Source: Planctomycetota bacterium (GTDB lineage Bacteria; Planctomycetota; UBA1135; UBA2386). From it: DNA of 64,000 nucleotides. Position 1 is the stretch's first letter; the number at the start of each line of letters is the position of its first letter. This document shows positions 16,908 through 27,489 of the stretch, one piece after another. Position numbers and translations under genes: made by a program. The stretch spans positions 248,001 to 312,000 of the forward strand of contig JADJPQ010000009.1 of assembly GCA_016713175.1 (NCBI GenBank). Reading direction: 5' to 3'. The notes below the pieces were generated by a model that was given only the letters and a program-made list of their open reading frames with translations, was not told the origin of the DNA and made no database searches.

Positions 16908-18159
16908 CGCCGTGACCACGCGCCTGTTGCTGCTCTGGCAATCGGTGGTGTTGGCGCTGGCGTTCGTGGTCCTGTGGTCGATCTGGGGCTCGCTCACCGC
17001 CTTCGGCGAACGCTTCGACGCGACGCATCCGATCCTGTTCTGCGATTTCGACCGCCACTTCCATCCGGTCGCCGTCGCGATGCTCAGCCATCTCGACCCG
17101 AGCGCCGCAGCCAACCTGCCCCCGGGCAATCCGTTCCTCGGCTACTTCTACCCACCGACCACGGGCCTGTTGTTGATGCCGCTGGGCTATCTGCCGGTGG
17201 CGAGCGCCAAGGTCGTCTACGGCGCACTGCAGTTCGCCGCTGCGCTCGTGCTGTGCCTCCTGCCTGCTCACCTGATCCGCGAACGACCAGCCTGGATCGG
17301 CCTTGGCACCACGGCCCTCACGGCGCTGTCGGTACCGGTCCTGCAGTGCTGCAAGTGGGGCCAGGTGTCCACCCCATCGCTCGCCCTCGTGCTGTTGGCG
17401 TTCGCGCTCGACGCGCGCGGTCGGCAGTGGTTGGCCGCCGGGCTGCTCGGACTCGCCATCGCCATCAAGCTGTGGCCTGGCATCTTTGTCCTGCCGTTCG
17501 TGGTGCAGGGCCGCTGGCGCTTCCTCATCGGCACCGCCGTCAGCACCGTCTCATTCCTGCTGCTCTTGCCGATCGCCCTGTTCGGTTTCGACGTCACGAT
17601 GGCGTTCTATCGCGAAGCGACGGGGCAGATGCGGTTGGCGGCCGAGGTCTGGTACGCCGACGACGGCTCCCAGTACTTTGCCAACGCCGTGGCGCGGTGG
17701 CTGAGCCATCTGGGCATACCGTTCGCGACCACGCGGCCACTGTTGGTGCCGGTCGCCTTCGGTCTGGTGGGCGGCGCCGTCGTGTTGTTGGCCATGGCGC
17801 TGCGCCGCGGCGTCGCCGACCGGGCGTGGTCGCTGGCGGTCCTGGCGTGCTGTCCGGCGCTGCTGGTGGTGACGTCCTGGCTCAACTACTTCGTCCACTT
17901 GCCGTTGGTCGAAGGCTTCCTGGTGTTGGCGATCCTGCAATCCGGTCATCGACGGACCAGCCGGGCCATCCTGCTGGTGACGACAGCAGTGCCAGCGATG
18001 CTCTGCACCGACATCCTGTTCCTGCAATGGGTCGCCGGCGGCGATGCCCGGCGATTCGCAGCCCAGGGTTGGCTGGCCGCCGCCAACCTGCTCGTGTTGG
18101 TCGGACTCTGCGTGCTCCTCGCGGGCCGGTTGAGTTGCCCGCGCCGCGCCGCGAACTGA
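16876..18159 (+). CDS. GT87-like (DUF2029) membrane glycosyltransferase
   Basis: This integral membrane protein of about 427 residues has roughly ten hydrophobic helices and resembles GT-C-fold polyprenol-phosphate-mannose mannosyltransferases of family GT87. Pointers are an acidic DFDRHFHPVA segment after the first helix (residues 55-65), a GYFYPPTTGLLLMPLGYLP segment near 90-108, and the AIAIKLWPGIFVLPF segment near 207-221, which matches the conserved KxxP region of the family. I chose ATG 16876, which overlaps the end of parA by 32 bases; GTG 16912 just after the parA stop is an alternative. The acceptor sugar or lipid is unknown. Its position among bacillithiol genes does not prove a link to that pathway. 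Confidence 0.7.
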   Translation: MTTPRPKDRPSAVTTRLLLLWQSVVLALAFVVLWSIWGSLTAFGERFDATHPILFCDFDRHFHPVAVAMLSHLDPSAAANLPPGNPFLGYFYPPTTGLLLMPLGYLPVASAKVVYGALQFAAALVLCLLPAHLIRERPAWIGLGTTALTALSVPVLQCCKWGQVSTPSLALVLLAFALDARGRQWLAAGLLGLAIAIKLWPGIFVLPFVVQGRWRFLIGTAVSTVSFLLLLPIALFGFDVTMAFYREATGQMRLAAEVWYADDGSQYFANAVARWLSHLGIPFATTRPLLVPVAFGLVGGAVVLLAMALRRGVADRAWSLAVLACCPALLVVTSWLNYFVHLPLVEGFLVLAILQSGHRRTSRAILLVTTAVPAMLCTDILFLQWVAGGDARRFAAQGWLAAANLLVLVGLCVLLAGRLSCPRRAAN

Positions 18160-18207
18160 CGGACACCGCCTCAGTCCCGGACACCGTCCGTCCGATATCG
18201 GTACGTC

Positions 18208-18816
18208 ATGGCCGAGCGCGACCCCGATCTCGAGGAACTCACGACCCTGCTGGGACAGTGCCTGGGCCGCATCGACGAACAGGCCTATCGGCTGCAGCGG
18301 TCCGGCGACGACGGTGAGGAAGCTGACGACGCCGGCGACGTGCTCGAACAGGAAGCCGCGCGCCTGCAGGAACTCGTCAGTTCGATGCTGGCGGCGACCG
18401 ACCCGCGCGAGATCGACCAGGCCGACCTCGATCGCACCGTCGAGCGTGCCGTGCAGGGCTGTCTGCGTGAACTCGGGTTCCCGTTGGTCGTCCGCCTGCA
18501 GCTCGCCGGCAGTCTGCCGCCGGTCGCCTGCAAGCCAGGTCAGCTGGCCTATGCGGTGCAACGGGCACTGCTGCTCGGCACTTCGCACGCCGGATCCGGC
18601 GGCGAGATCGCGATCGCGACCCGCGCCGGTGGTGAAGACGTGGTGTTCGAGCTGGCGGCAATCGGCAACGGCGGCGACCGTCATCTCGCCGAACGGGTGA
18701 CAACCTTGCAGGAGTTCGTGCAGGATCTGTCGGGGCGCTGCCGCACCCATGCCAGCGGGCACCAGTTGTCGATCGTGTTCGAGCTGCCATGTTGCATGCT
18801 GCCGAACGATCGCTGA
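18208..18816 (+). CDS. Degenerate GHKL/HATPase-like protein, function unknown
   Basis: This 202-residue soluble protein begins with an acidic helical half (residues 1-75). The second half reads like a histidine-kinase ATPase fold with its motifs lost: a DLDRTVERAVQGCLRELGF helix near 75-93, LPPVACKPGQLAYAVQRALL near 105-124, the place where kinases have an N-box, and strands such as GEIAIATRAGGEDVVFELAA near 132-151. No N-box Asn, no G1 DxGxG and no phospho-acceptor His are visible, so ATP binding is doubtful. It may be a sensor or anti-sigma-like remnant. It starts 48 bases after the GT87-like gene and about 100 bases before bshA. Confidence 0.5.
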   Translation: MAERDPDLEELTTLLGQCLGRIDEQAYRLQRSGDDGEEADDAGDVLEQEAARLQELVSSMLAATDPREIDQADLDRTVERAVQGCLRELGFPLVVRLQLAGSLPPVACKPGQLAYAVQRALLLGTSHAGSGGEIAIATRAGGEDVVFELAAIGNGGDRHLAERVTTLQEFVQDLSGRCRTHASGHQLSIVFELPCCMLPNDR

Positions 18817-18911
18817 CGACGGCGAACGTCAGAATCCGGGATGTGGGGGCGGACGGCGCGACCCACCGTCCATCAGGCAACACACCGGAGTGGCGTGACG
18901 GGTCCGTGCGC

Positions 18912-18917
18912 TAGGAT
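18912..18917 (+). promoter_or_regulatory. Putative -10 element for leaderless bshA
   Basis: TAGGAT ends six bases before the bshA ATG, so a transcript initiated about seven bases downstream would begin at the start codon. No Shine-Dalgarno is present. No clear -35 is seen. The same arrangement recurs at several other genes in the window. Confidence 0.5.
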
Positions 18918-18923
18918 CGCGCC

Positions 18924-20069
18924 ATGCGCATCGGCATCGTCTGCTATCCGACCGTCGGCGGCAGCGGCGTAGTCGCCACCGAGATGGCCCAGGAGCTGGC
19001 TCAGCGTGGTCACGAGATCCATCTGCTGAGCTACGACCGCCCCGGCCGTCTGCGCCGCGGCATCTCCGGCCTTCGCTTTCACCAGGTCCAGGTCTCCGCC
19101 TACCCGCTGTTCCGCTACCCGCCGTACGACCTGGCGCTGGCGACGCGGATGCTCGAGGTCCGGGAAGAGGCCAAGGTCGAACTGTTCCACGTCCACTACG
19201 CGATCCCACACGCGGTGTCGGCGTTCCTGGCCCGCAGCATGTGTGCCCCGGAAGCCTGCCTGCGCTTCGTCACCACGCTGCACGGCACCGACATCACCGT
19301 GGTCGGCGCCGACCGCGCCTACATGCGACCGACGCGCTTTGCGATCGAACAGTCCGACGCGGTGACGACCGTCAGCCAGTTCCTCGCCGACGAGACACGG
19401 TTGGTGTTCGGCGTCCGTTCGCCATTGCACGTGATCCCGAACTTCGTCGACACCGAACGCTACAAGCCGGGAACGAACGGTCGCTGGTACCAACGTGCGG
19501 ACGAGGAGCGCATCCTCGTCCATGCTTCCAACTTCCGGCCGGTCAAGCGGGTTGCCGACGTGGTCCGCGCATTCGCCGCGATCCAACGCCAGGTCAAGGC
19601 CCGGCTGCTGCTGGTCGGCGACGGTCCCGATCGCGAACACGCGCTGGCGGTGGCGAGTGATCTCGGTGTGCAGCACCGGGTCGAGCATCTGGGGGTCCGC
19701 GACGGCATCGAAGACGTGTTGGCGGATGCGGACTTGTTCTTGTCGGCGTCGGAAACAGAGAGCTTCGGTCTGTCGATGCTCGAGGCGATGAGCTGTGGCG
19801 TGCCCTGCGTCAGCACGCGCGTCGGCGGCGTCGCCGAAGTGCTCGGCGACACCGGCATGCTGACGGCGTTCGGCAATCCGGATGCGATGGCGCAGGCGGC
19901 GCTGCCGGCCCTGACGGATGCCGAACGGCACCGGCGGCTCAGCGATGCGGCGCGGCGGCGTGCGGTGGAGTTGTTCGGGGTCGATCAGGTGCTCCAGACC
20001 TATGTCGATCTCTACCAGCAGGTGATCGCGCAACCAGCACGCCCAGCCGTTGGTGGTGCCACGAGATGA
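18924..20069 (+). CDS. bshA: Bacillithiol biosynthesis glycosyltransferase BshA
   Basis: BshA is a GT4-family enzyme that joins GlcNAc from UDP-GlcNAc to L-malate, the first bacillithiol step. It has 381 residues. Its N-terminus MRIGIVCYPTVGGSGVVATE is diagnostic, with the glycine-rich loop of BshA. Other matches are HVHYAIPHAVSAFLA near 92-106, TTLHGTDITVVG near 117-128, NFVDTERY near 173, and the nucleotide-sugar E..E motif ESFGLSMLEAMSCGVP near 278-293. It lies downstream of bshC and bshB1 with three other genes between, so the whole pathway is inside 8 kb. Its end overlaps the start of the cysteine desulfurase gene (ATGA). Confidence 0.96.
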   Translation: MRIGIVCYPTVGGSGVVATEMAQELAQRGHEIHLLSYDRPGRLRRGISGLRFHQVQVSAYPLFRYPPYDLALATRMLEVREEAKVELFHVHYAIPHAVSAFLARSMCAPEACLRFVTTLHGTDITVVGADRAYMRPTRFAIEQSDAVTTVSQFLADETRLVFGVRSPLHVIPNFVDTERYKPGTNGRWYQRADEERILVHASNFRPVKRVADVVRAFAAIQRQVKARLLLVGDGPDREHALAVASDLGVQHRVEHLGVRDGIEDVLADADLFLSASETESFGLSMLEAMSCGVPCVSTRVGGVAEVLGDTGMLTAFGNPDAMAQAALPALTDAERHRRLSDAARRRAVELFGVDQVLQTYVDLYQQVIAQPARPAVGGATR

Positions 20070-21193
20070 GCGGAGCGGAAACGTTCGATCTCGACCACAA
20101 CGCCACGACGCCGGTGCTGCCGGAGGTGCTGGATCGTTTCGTCGCGGTCGAGCGCGAATGCCCTGGCAACCCGGCAAGCCTGCACGCTGCCGGTCGGCGC
20201 GCCCGAGCCGTGATCGAGGCCGCGCGGCAGCAGGTGGCGAACGCGTTGCTGGTGCCGACCGACGATGTGTTCTTTGTCGGCAGCGCCACCGAAGCGGACA
20301 ACCTGGCAGTGCGCGGTGCCGGCGATCCTGACCGGCCGGTTCTGCTGGCCGAAACCGAACATGCGGCGGTGCGCGAAGCGGCGATGGCACGTGGCGTGCG
20401 CTGGTGGCGCGTCGATGCCCAGGGTCGAGCCGAGATCCTCGCCCCGCCGGAGCCGGTCGGGATGCTGACCCTGGTGCACGCGCAGAGCGAGGTCGGCACC
20501 GTACAGCCGGTGGCGGCCGCGGCGGAACTCGCGGCGGTACTGCACGTGCCGTTGCATGTCGATGCCGCGCAGTCGCTCGGTCGGCTGCCGCTGCATGAGA
20601 TCGTCCGTCTGGCCGACAGCGTCGCCCTGTCTCCGCACAAAGCCGGTGGTCTGCGGGGTGTGGGCATCCTGATCGCGCGGCGGGCAGGGCAACGGCTGCG
20701 GCCGCTGTGGTTCGGTGGTGGTCAGGAACGCGGGCTGCGACCCGGTACTCAGAGCGCAGCCGCGATCGCCGCGGCCGCACTCGCGATCGAACTCGCCGTT
20801 GCCGGCACGGTGCAGCGCGCTGTCAGCATGGCAGCAGCACGCGACGCCTTCCTGACGACCTTGCAGGTGCATGTTCCTTCGCTGCGAGCACTGACACCAC
20901 GTGCGGAGTCGCTGCCGAACACGTTGTTGTTGGCGTTCCCGGACGTGGACGGGCGAAACCTGCTGCCGGCGCTGGATCTGCAGCGTGTCGCGGCGTCGTC
21001 GGGATCTGCGTGTTCCTCGGGTTCGTCGCAGCCGGCGCGGATCCTGTTCGCGATGGGACTCGACGACGCGATCGCTCGCACGTGCATCCGCTTCTCGTTC
21101 TCGCACACACACTCGCCGGAGTTCGCCGCGCGCGCCGCGCGCGTGGTCGGTGAAGTCGTGAGTCGCTTGCGAAAAAATTTTGCTCGACCGTGA
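20066..21193 (+). CDS. Cysteine desulfurase (NifS/IscS family)
   Basis: This is a PLP-dependent enzyme of 375 residues that mobilises sulfur from cysteine for Fe-S clusters or thiolation. The N-terminal FDLDHNATTPVLPEV is the family opening. The PLP Lys is in LSPHKAGGLRG near residue 192, slightly changed from the usual SxHK. The persulfide Cys is Cys316 in ASSGSACSSGS, a class I-type long loop. The gene overlaps bshA by four bases. No IscU or SufU is next to it, so its sulfur acceptor is unknown. Confidence 0.93.
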   Translation: MSGAETFDLDHNATTPVLPEVLDRFVAVERECPGNPASLHAAGRRARAVIEAARQQVANALLVPTDDVFFVGSATEADNLAVRGAGDPDRPVLLAETEHAAVREAAMARGVRWWRVDAQGRAEILAPPEPVGMLTLVHAQSEVGTVQPVAAAAELAAVLHVPLHVDAAQSLGRLPLHEIVRLADSVALSPHKAGGLRGVGILIARRAGQRLRPLWFGGGQERGLRPGTQSAAAIAAAALAIELAVAGTVQRAVSMAAARDAFLTTLQVHVPSLRALTPRAESLPNTLLLAFPDVDGRNLLPALDLQRVAASSGSACSSGSSQPARILFAMGLDDAIARTCIRFSFSHTHSPEFAARAARVVGEVVSRLRKNFARP

Positions 21194-21478
21194 GCATCGT
21201 GGCGTGTTCGAGACATCGCTCCAAGTCGTTGTGTCGCGGACGCGAGCGACGACGCTTCGGTGCGACTTCGCGATCGTCGGTGGAGGAGCTGCGCAAACTT
21301 GTTCGCGGTCTCTTGGCAAGTCGCTCCGCCATCGTTAAGAGACGAGACCTCACGAGGAGCTCCGAGTCGGCCGCCTAACCGATTCGAAGACGTGTCGTCA
21401 GCCCAGCCCCTTCGACCGCGACCGACGCTCTGCGCCCGAGGTCTGTACCGGTCGAGAACCCTTACCGGTCCTCTGTCC
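21194..21478. other. Spacer between cysteine desulfurase and dnaA
   Basis: This 285-base non-coding stretch precedes dnaA. I see no TTATCCACA-type DnaA box, no convincing promoter and no hairpin with a T-tract. In-frame extension of dnaA into it is possible but lacks conserved sequence. Confidence 0.5.
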
Positions 21479-23032
21479 ATGCCCGATGCCCAAGTTCCCG
21501 ACCCGGTCGTCGCCACCGATCGGGTGCTGCTGCAAGCCGTGTTGCAGCAGATCCTTGCCCGCGTTCGTCGCGAGCAGTTCGAGACCTGGTTCCGATCGAT
21601 GACCCTGGTCCGTGGCGACGATCGGGAGATCGAACTGTCGGTCACCAGCCAGTTCGTTCGCGACTGGCTGCACAAGAACTTCCTCGCCACGCTGCAGGAG
21701 TCGGTGGTTGCCGCGGTCGGCAAGCGCCGCGTCGTGCTGAGTCTGCGCGAAGAAGATGGGGTGGACAACCTGGCCCTGGTCGAACTGCCGAGTCTCGGCA
21801 GCGAGGCCGCCAAGATCGTCGAGAGTGCCCGGCCGCGGACGCCAACGGATCGCGGCTCGGATCGCCCAGCGGATCACCCAGCAGGTCGAACGGGCGGGCG
21901 CGTCGAGTCGGACCGTCCGGCCTCGCTGGATCGTTCGGTGCCAGCATCAGCCCTCCCGGCGCACGGACCGCTGTCGAGCTCCAGGCGCCTGCAGCCGTCG
22001 CAGCTGAACCCGAACTACACGTTCGACAAGTTCGTGGTCGGTCCATGCAACCGTCTGGCGCACGCCTCCGCGCTGGCGATCGGTGAGAACCCCGGTTGTG
22101 CCTACAACCCGTTGTTCATCCATGGCAACGTCGGCCTCGGCAAGACCCACCTGTTGCAGGCGATCTGCCACACGGTCATGCGCCGCGATCCGACCGCGCG
22201 GGTGCTCTATCTGAGCTGCGAGGACTTCACCAACGCGTTCATCCACGCGATCCAGAACGGCGGTCTCGACGAGTTCCGTGCACTGTATCGCAACGTCGAT
22301 GTGCTGGTGGTCGACGACATCCAGTTCCTGGCGCAGAAGGAGAAGACGCAGGACGAGTTCTTCCACACCTTCAACACGCTCTACGACGGGCAACGGCAGA
22401 TCGTCATCTCGTCGGATCGCCCGCCGATCGAGATTCCGACCGTCGAAGAACGGTTGGTGTCGCGCTTCAAGTGGGGCCTGGTCGCCGAGATCGAGGCGCC
22501 GTGTCTGGATACCCGGGCAGCGATCGTCCGTCGCAAGGCGAAGGGGCGTGGTGCCGACATCGGCGACGATGTCGCGCTGTTCATCGCCGAACGGATCACC
22601 GCCAACATCCGCGAACTCGAAGGCGCAGTCATCAAAGTCGTCGGTGTCGCGTCGATCACCGATCGACCGATCACGCGGCAACTCGCCGAGGAAGCCCTGC
22701 GCGGCGTTGCCCTGCATCGCCATGCCCAGATCTCGGTCGATGATGTGATCACGCTGATCACCGGCGAATTCGCGATCTCGGCCCGCGACCTGACCGGCAA
22801 GAGCCGCACGCAAGCCGTTTCGTTGCCAAGGCAGATCGCCATGTATCTGATCCGCCAGCACACCGAACTGTCCCTCGAGGACGTCGGTCGCTTCTTCGGC
22901 AACCGCGATCACACGACCGTGCTCTACGCCGTCACCAAGATCGGCGAACGGGCAACCAAGGACCGGATGTTCCACGAACTGCTGTCCGGCCTGAGTTCGC
23001 GCCTGGTCACGCGTTCGTTCCGGCAGAATTAG
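21479..23032 (+). CDS. dnaA: Chromosomal replication initiator protein DnaA
   Basis: DnaA is the AAA+ initiator that opens the origin and helps load the helicase. It has 517 residues. Domain I is at residues 15-90 (QQILARVRREQFETWFRSM). A low-complexity Pro/Arg/Ser linker (domain II) is at 110-170. The AAA+ core has Walker A GNVGLGKTH at 216-224 and Walker B VLVVDDIQF at 275-283. Domain IV carries the DNA-binding signature GRFFGNRDHTTVLYAVTKI near 475-493. I chose ATG 21479 because domain I begins shortly after it; longer frames upstream show no conserved residues. dnaN follows after a 496-base spacer. Confidence 0.97.
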   Translation: MPDAQVPDPVVATDRVLLQAVLQQILARVRREQFETWFRSMTLVRGDDREIELSVTSQFVRDWLHKNFLATLQESVVAAVGKRRVVLSLREEDGVDNLALVELPSLGSEAAKIVESARPRTPTDRGSDRPADHPAGRTGGRVESDRPASLDRSVPASALPAHGPLSSSRRLQPSQLNPNYTFDKFVVGPCNRLAHASALAIGENPGCAYNPLFIHGNVGLGKTHLLQAICHTVMRRDPTARVLYLSCEDFTNAFIHAIQNGGLDEFRALYRNVDVLVVDDIQFLAQKEKTQDEFFHTFNTLYDGQRQIVISSDRPPIEIPTVEERLVSRFKWGLVAEIEAPCLDTRAAIVRRKAKGRGADIGDDVALFIAERITANIRELEGAVIKVVGVASITDRPITRQLAEEALRGVALHRHAQISVDDVITLITGEFAISARDLTGKSRTQAVSLPRQIAMYLIRQHTELSLEDVGRFFGNRDHTTVLYAVTKIGERATKDRMFHELLSGLSSRLVTRSFRQN

Positions 23033-23528
23033 CCGTTCCGGCTGACGCCCGGCCGCGCGGCGCGGTGTGCCGGGGAAGAGGGTATCGGCGACGCTGAGTC
23101 TTCTCGGCCTTCCGGATGTTCATGCCACTCCGATCTTTTGACGTGGGTTGCTGGTCTCGCTGCCGACCAACCACATGTTGGGCCGGCAATCGTCACGACT
23201 CCTGTCAGCAGTCATGGGGCAGGCGGCGGGGAAGCGGCGAGGATCTCTGGATGCGGTTCCCCGTGCTGGGAGTAGCCTCGGGCGATCGCTCCTTCCGGGG
23301 AAGTCCTGGGGACAGATCCGCGATGTTTTTCGCCGCCTTTCCCCGAGTACCCGAAACCGCAGCGCAGCGCGCAGCCAGGCTGTTTGGACGTCGAACTCGA
23401 TGGGTCGAACGGGTAGCCTTCCACACTCGCGACGCCACGGATGGCTTGGACGAAGAGATGTACTCTCCAAGTCCTGAATCACCGTGTCGGTCAGCCTCCG
23501 TGCCCACTCTCACGTTCACCGCCGCCCG
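23033..23528. other. dnaA-dnaN intergenic region, candidate origin region
   Basis: This is the longest gene-free stretch near the replication genes. It appears less GC-rich than its flanks and has several short T-runs (for example near 23323). A replication origin is often found here in bacteria. I found no perfect TTATCCACA box or its complement and no AT-rich 13-mer array, so the assignment rests on position alone. Confidence 0.35.
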
Positions 23529-24626
23529 ATGAAGATCCTCTGCGACCGCACCCAGCTCCAGGAAGCCGTCGGCGTCGTCAGCTCGGTGGTCCCGACCAAG
23601 TCTCCCAAGCCGATCCTGCACAACCTGCTGCTGCGGGTCGATGACGAGGGCATCACCTTGTTCGCAACCGACCTCGAGATGGCGGCCAAGACGCGCCTGG
23701 ATGCCGTCAAGGTCAGCCGCAAGGGCTTGTTGCTGTTGCCGGCGCGCGAAGCTTCAGCGCTGTTGCGCGAGCTGTCCGACCCGACCGTGACGATGGACAG
23801 CACGGATCAGCGCTGCCGGATCGAGAGCGGTGGCGGCTCGTTCGTGCTGCTTGGCGAGGACCCGAGCCAGTTCCCCGAAGAGATCAAGCTGGTCAGCAAC
23901 AAGCGGGTCGAACTGCCCGCGGGTCGGCTGCTCCGGATGATCCAGGAATCGGCATTCGCGGCGGCGCGCGAGGAGACCCGCTACGCGATCAACGGCGTGC
24001 TGTTCGATCTGGCCGCTGGTTGCCTGCGCCTGGTTGCAACCGACGGCCGTCGGTTGGCCCTGAGCTACCAGAACATCGATGCCGCCCAGGCCGAGTTCAA
24101 GGTGGTGGTGCCGCTGCGGGCGCTGACGACGCTGTCGCGCGCGATCCCGGAGGGCAGCAAGGATCCGCTGCAGATCGCCGTCGGCGACAAGCAGATCGAG
24201 TTCACGTTCGGCAAGACGCAGCTGATCAGCCAGTTGCTCGAGTGCCGGTTCCCCGACTACGAGGGCGTCGTGCCCAAGGCGGCGGACACCTCCGTCGAGA
24301 TCCAGAAAGCCGTGCTGGAGAGCGCGCTGCGCAAGACTGCGATCCTGTGTTCGGATGACCTGCGGATGGTGAAGTTCGAGGTTGGCGACCAGGCACTGCG
24401 GATCACCGCCGAGAGTTCGGCCCGCGGCCGCGCCGACGTCAGCGTCGACGTCAACGTCAAGGGCGCCGGCGGATCGATCAACTTCAACCCGGACTACATC
24501 CTGGAAGCGCTGCGCGTCTGCCAACTCGACCAGGTGCGCCTGGACATGTCGGACGATTCGATGCCGGCGAAGTTCACGCTCGGCGAGTCGTTCACCTATG
24601 TCGTGATGCCGATCAGTGGAACCTGA
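23529..24626 (+). CDS. dnaN: DNA polymerase III beta subunit (sliding clamp)
   Basis: This is the ring-shaped processivity clamp, 365 residues, with three repeated domains. The N-terminus MKILCDRTQLQEAVGVVSSV is typical and fixes ATG 23529. The C-terminus ends FTYVVMPISGT, where the family usually has YVVMPM(R/K)L or similar, so the last residues are unusual. It lies between dnaA and the DciA-like gene. No Shine-Dalgarno is visible upstream. Confidence 0.97.
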   Translation: MKILCDRTQLQEAVGVVSSVVPTKSPKPILHNLLLRVDDEGITLFATDLEMAAKTRLDAVKVSRKGLLLLPAREASALLRELSDPTVTMDSTDQRCRIESGGGSFVLLGEDPSQFPEEIKLVSNKRVELPAGRLLRMIQESAFAAAREETRYAINGVLFDLAAGCLRLVATDGRRLALSYQNIDAAQAEFKVVVPLRALTTLSRAIPEGSKDPLQIAVGDKQIEFTFGKTQLISQLLECRFPDYEGVVPKAADTSVEIQKAVLESALRKTAILCSDDLRMVKFEVGDQALRITAESSARGRADVSVDVNVKGAGGSINFNPDYILEALRVCQLDQVRLDMSDDSMPAKFTLGESFTYVVMPISGT

Positions 24627-24663
24627 GGTGGGGGAACCTGAGGTGGGGCACCTGAAGTGGTGG
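24619..24663 (+). repeat. 15-bp tandem duplication at the dnaN stop codon
   Basis: Two perfect copies of GAACCTGAGGTGGGG (24619-24633 and 24634-24648) are followed by a degenerate third (CACCTGAAGTGGTGG, 24649-24663). The first copy contains the dnaN stop codon. The third contains the GTG start of the next gene. The GAGGTGGGG element could serve as a repeated ribosome-binding site. Confidence 0.8.
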
Positions 24664-24960
24664 TCGTGAATCAACCCAGACACGTAGGCGACCTGCTGAA
24701 GCAGATCGTCCAGCAGGCAGGTCGCGGGCGCACGCGCTCGGCGTTCGCCGACGCGCTCGACCAGATCCTGTCGCCGACGCAGCGCCCACACTGCCAGGTG
24801 ATCGGGTTCCGTCACGGCAAGTTGACCTTGGAAGTGGACTCGGCGCCGCTGTTCGCCGAGCTGATCGGATTCCGTCGGGAGGAGATCCGGCTGCGCCTCA
24901 ACGAGATCGTTCCCGAACAACGCGTTGCCCAGTTGCAGTTCCGACTGGGAGGCACGGGAC

Positions 24961-24968
<8 letters not shown>
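24657..24968 (+). CDS. dciA: DUF721 / DciA-like helicase-loader protein
   Basis: This 103-residue basic protein has the DUF721 domain, the core of DciA, which loads replicative helicase in bacteria lacking DnaC or DnaI. Matching features are VGDLLKQIVQQAG at the N-terminus, the GKLTLEVDSAPLFAELIGFR segment near residues 54-73, and RLRLNEIVPEQRVAQLQF near 78-95. It lies between dnaN and gyrB, with its end overlapping the gyrB start by eight bases. The start could be GTG 24657 or GTG 24666. DciA function is inferred from family and location. Confidence 0.8.
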
Positions 24969-27453
<2,485 letters not shown>

Positions 27454-27489
27454 CGACAACCCGCGGCCCGATCCGGCCACGCCTGCCCG

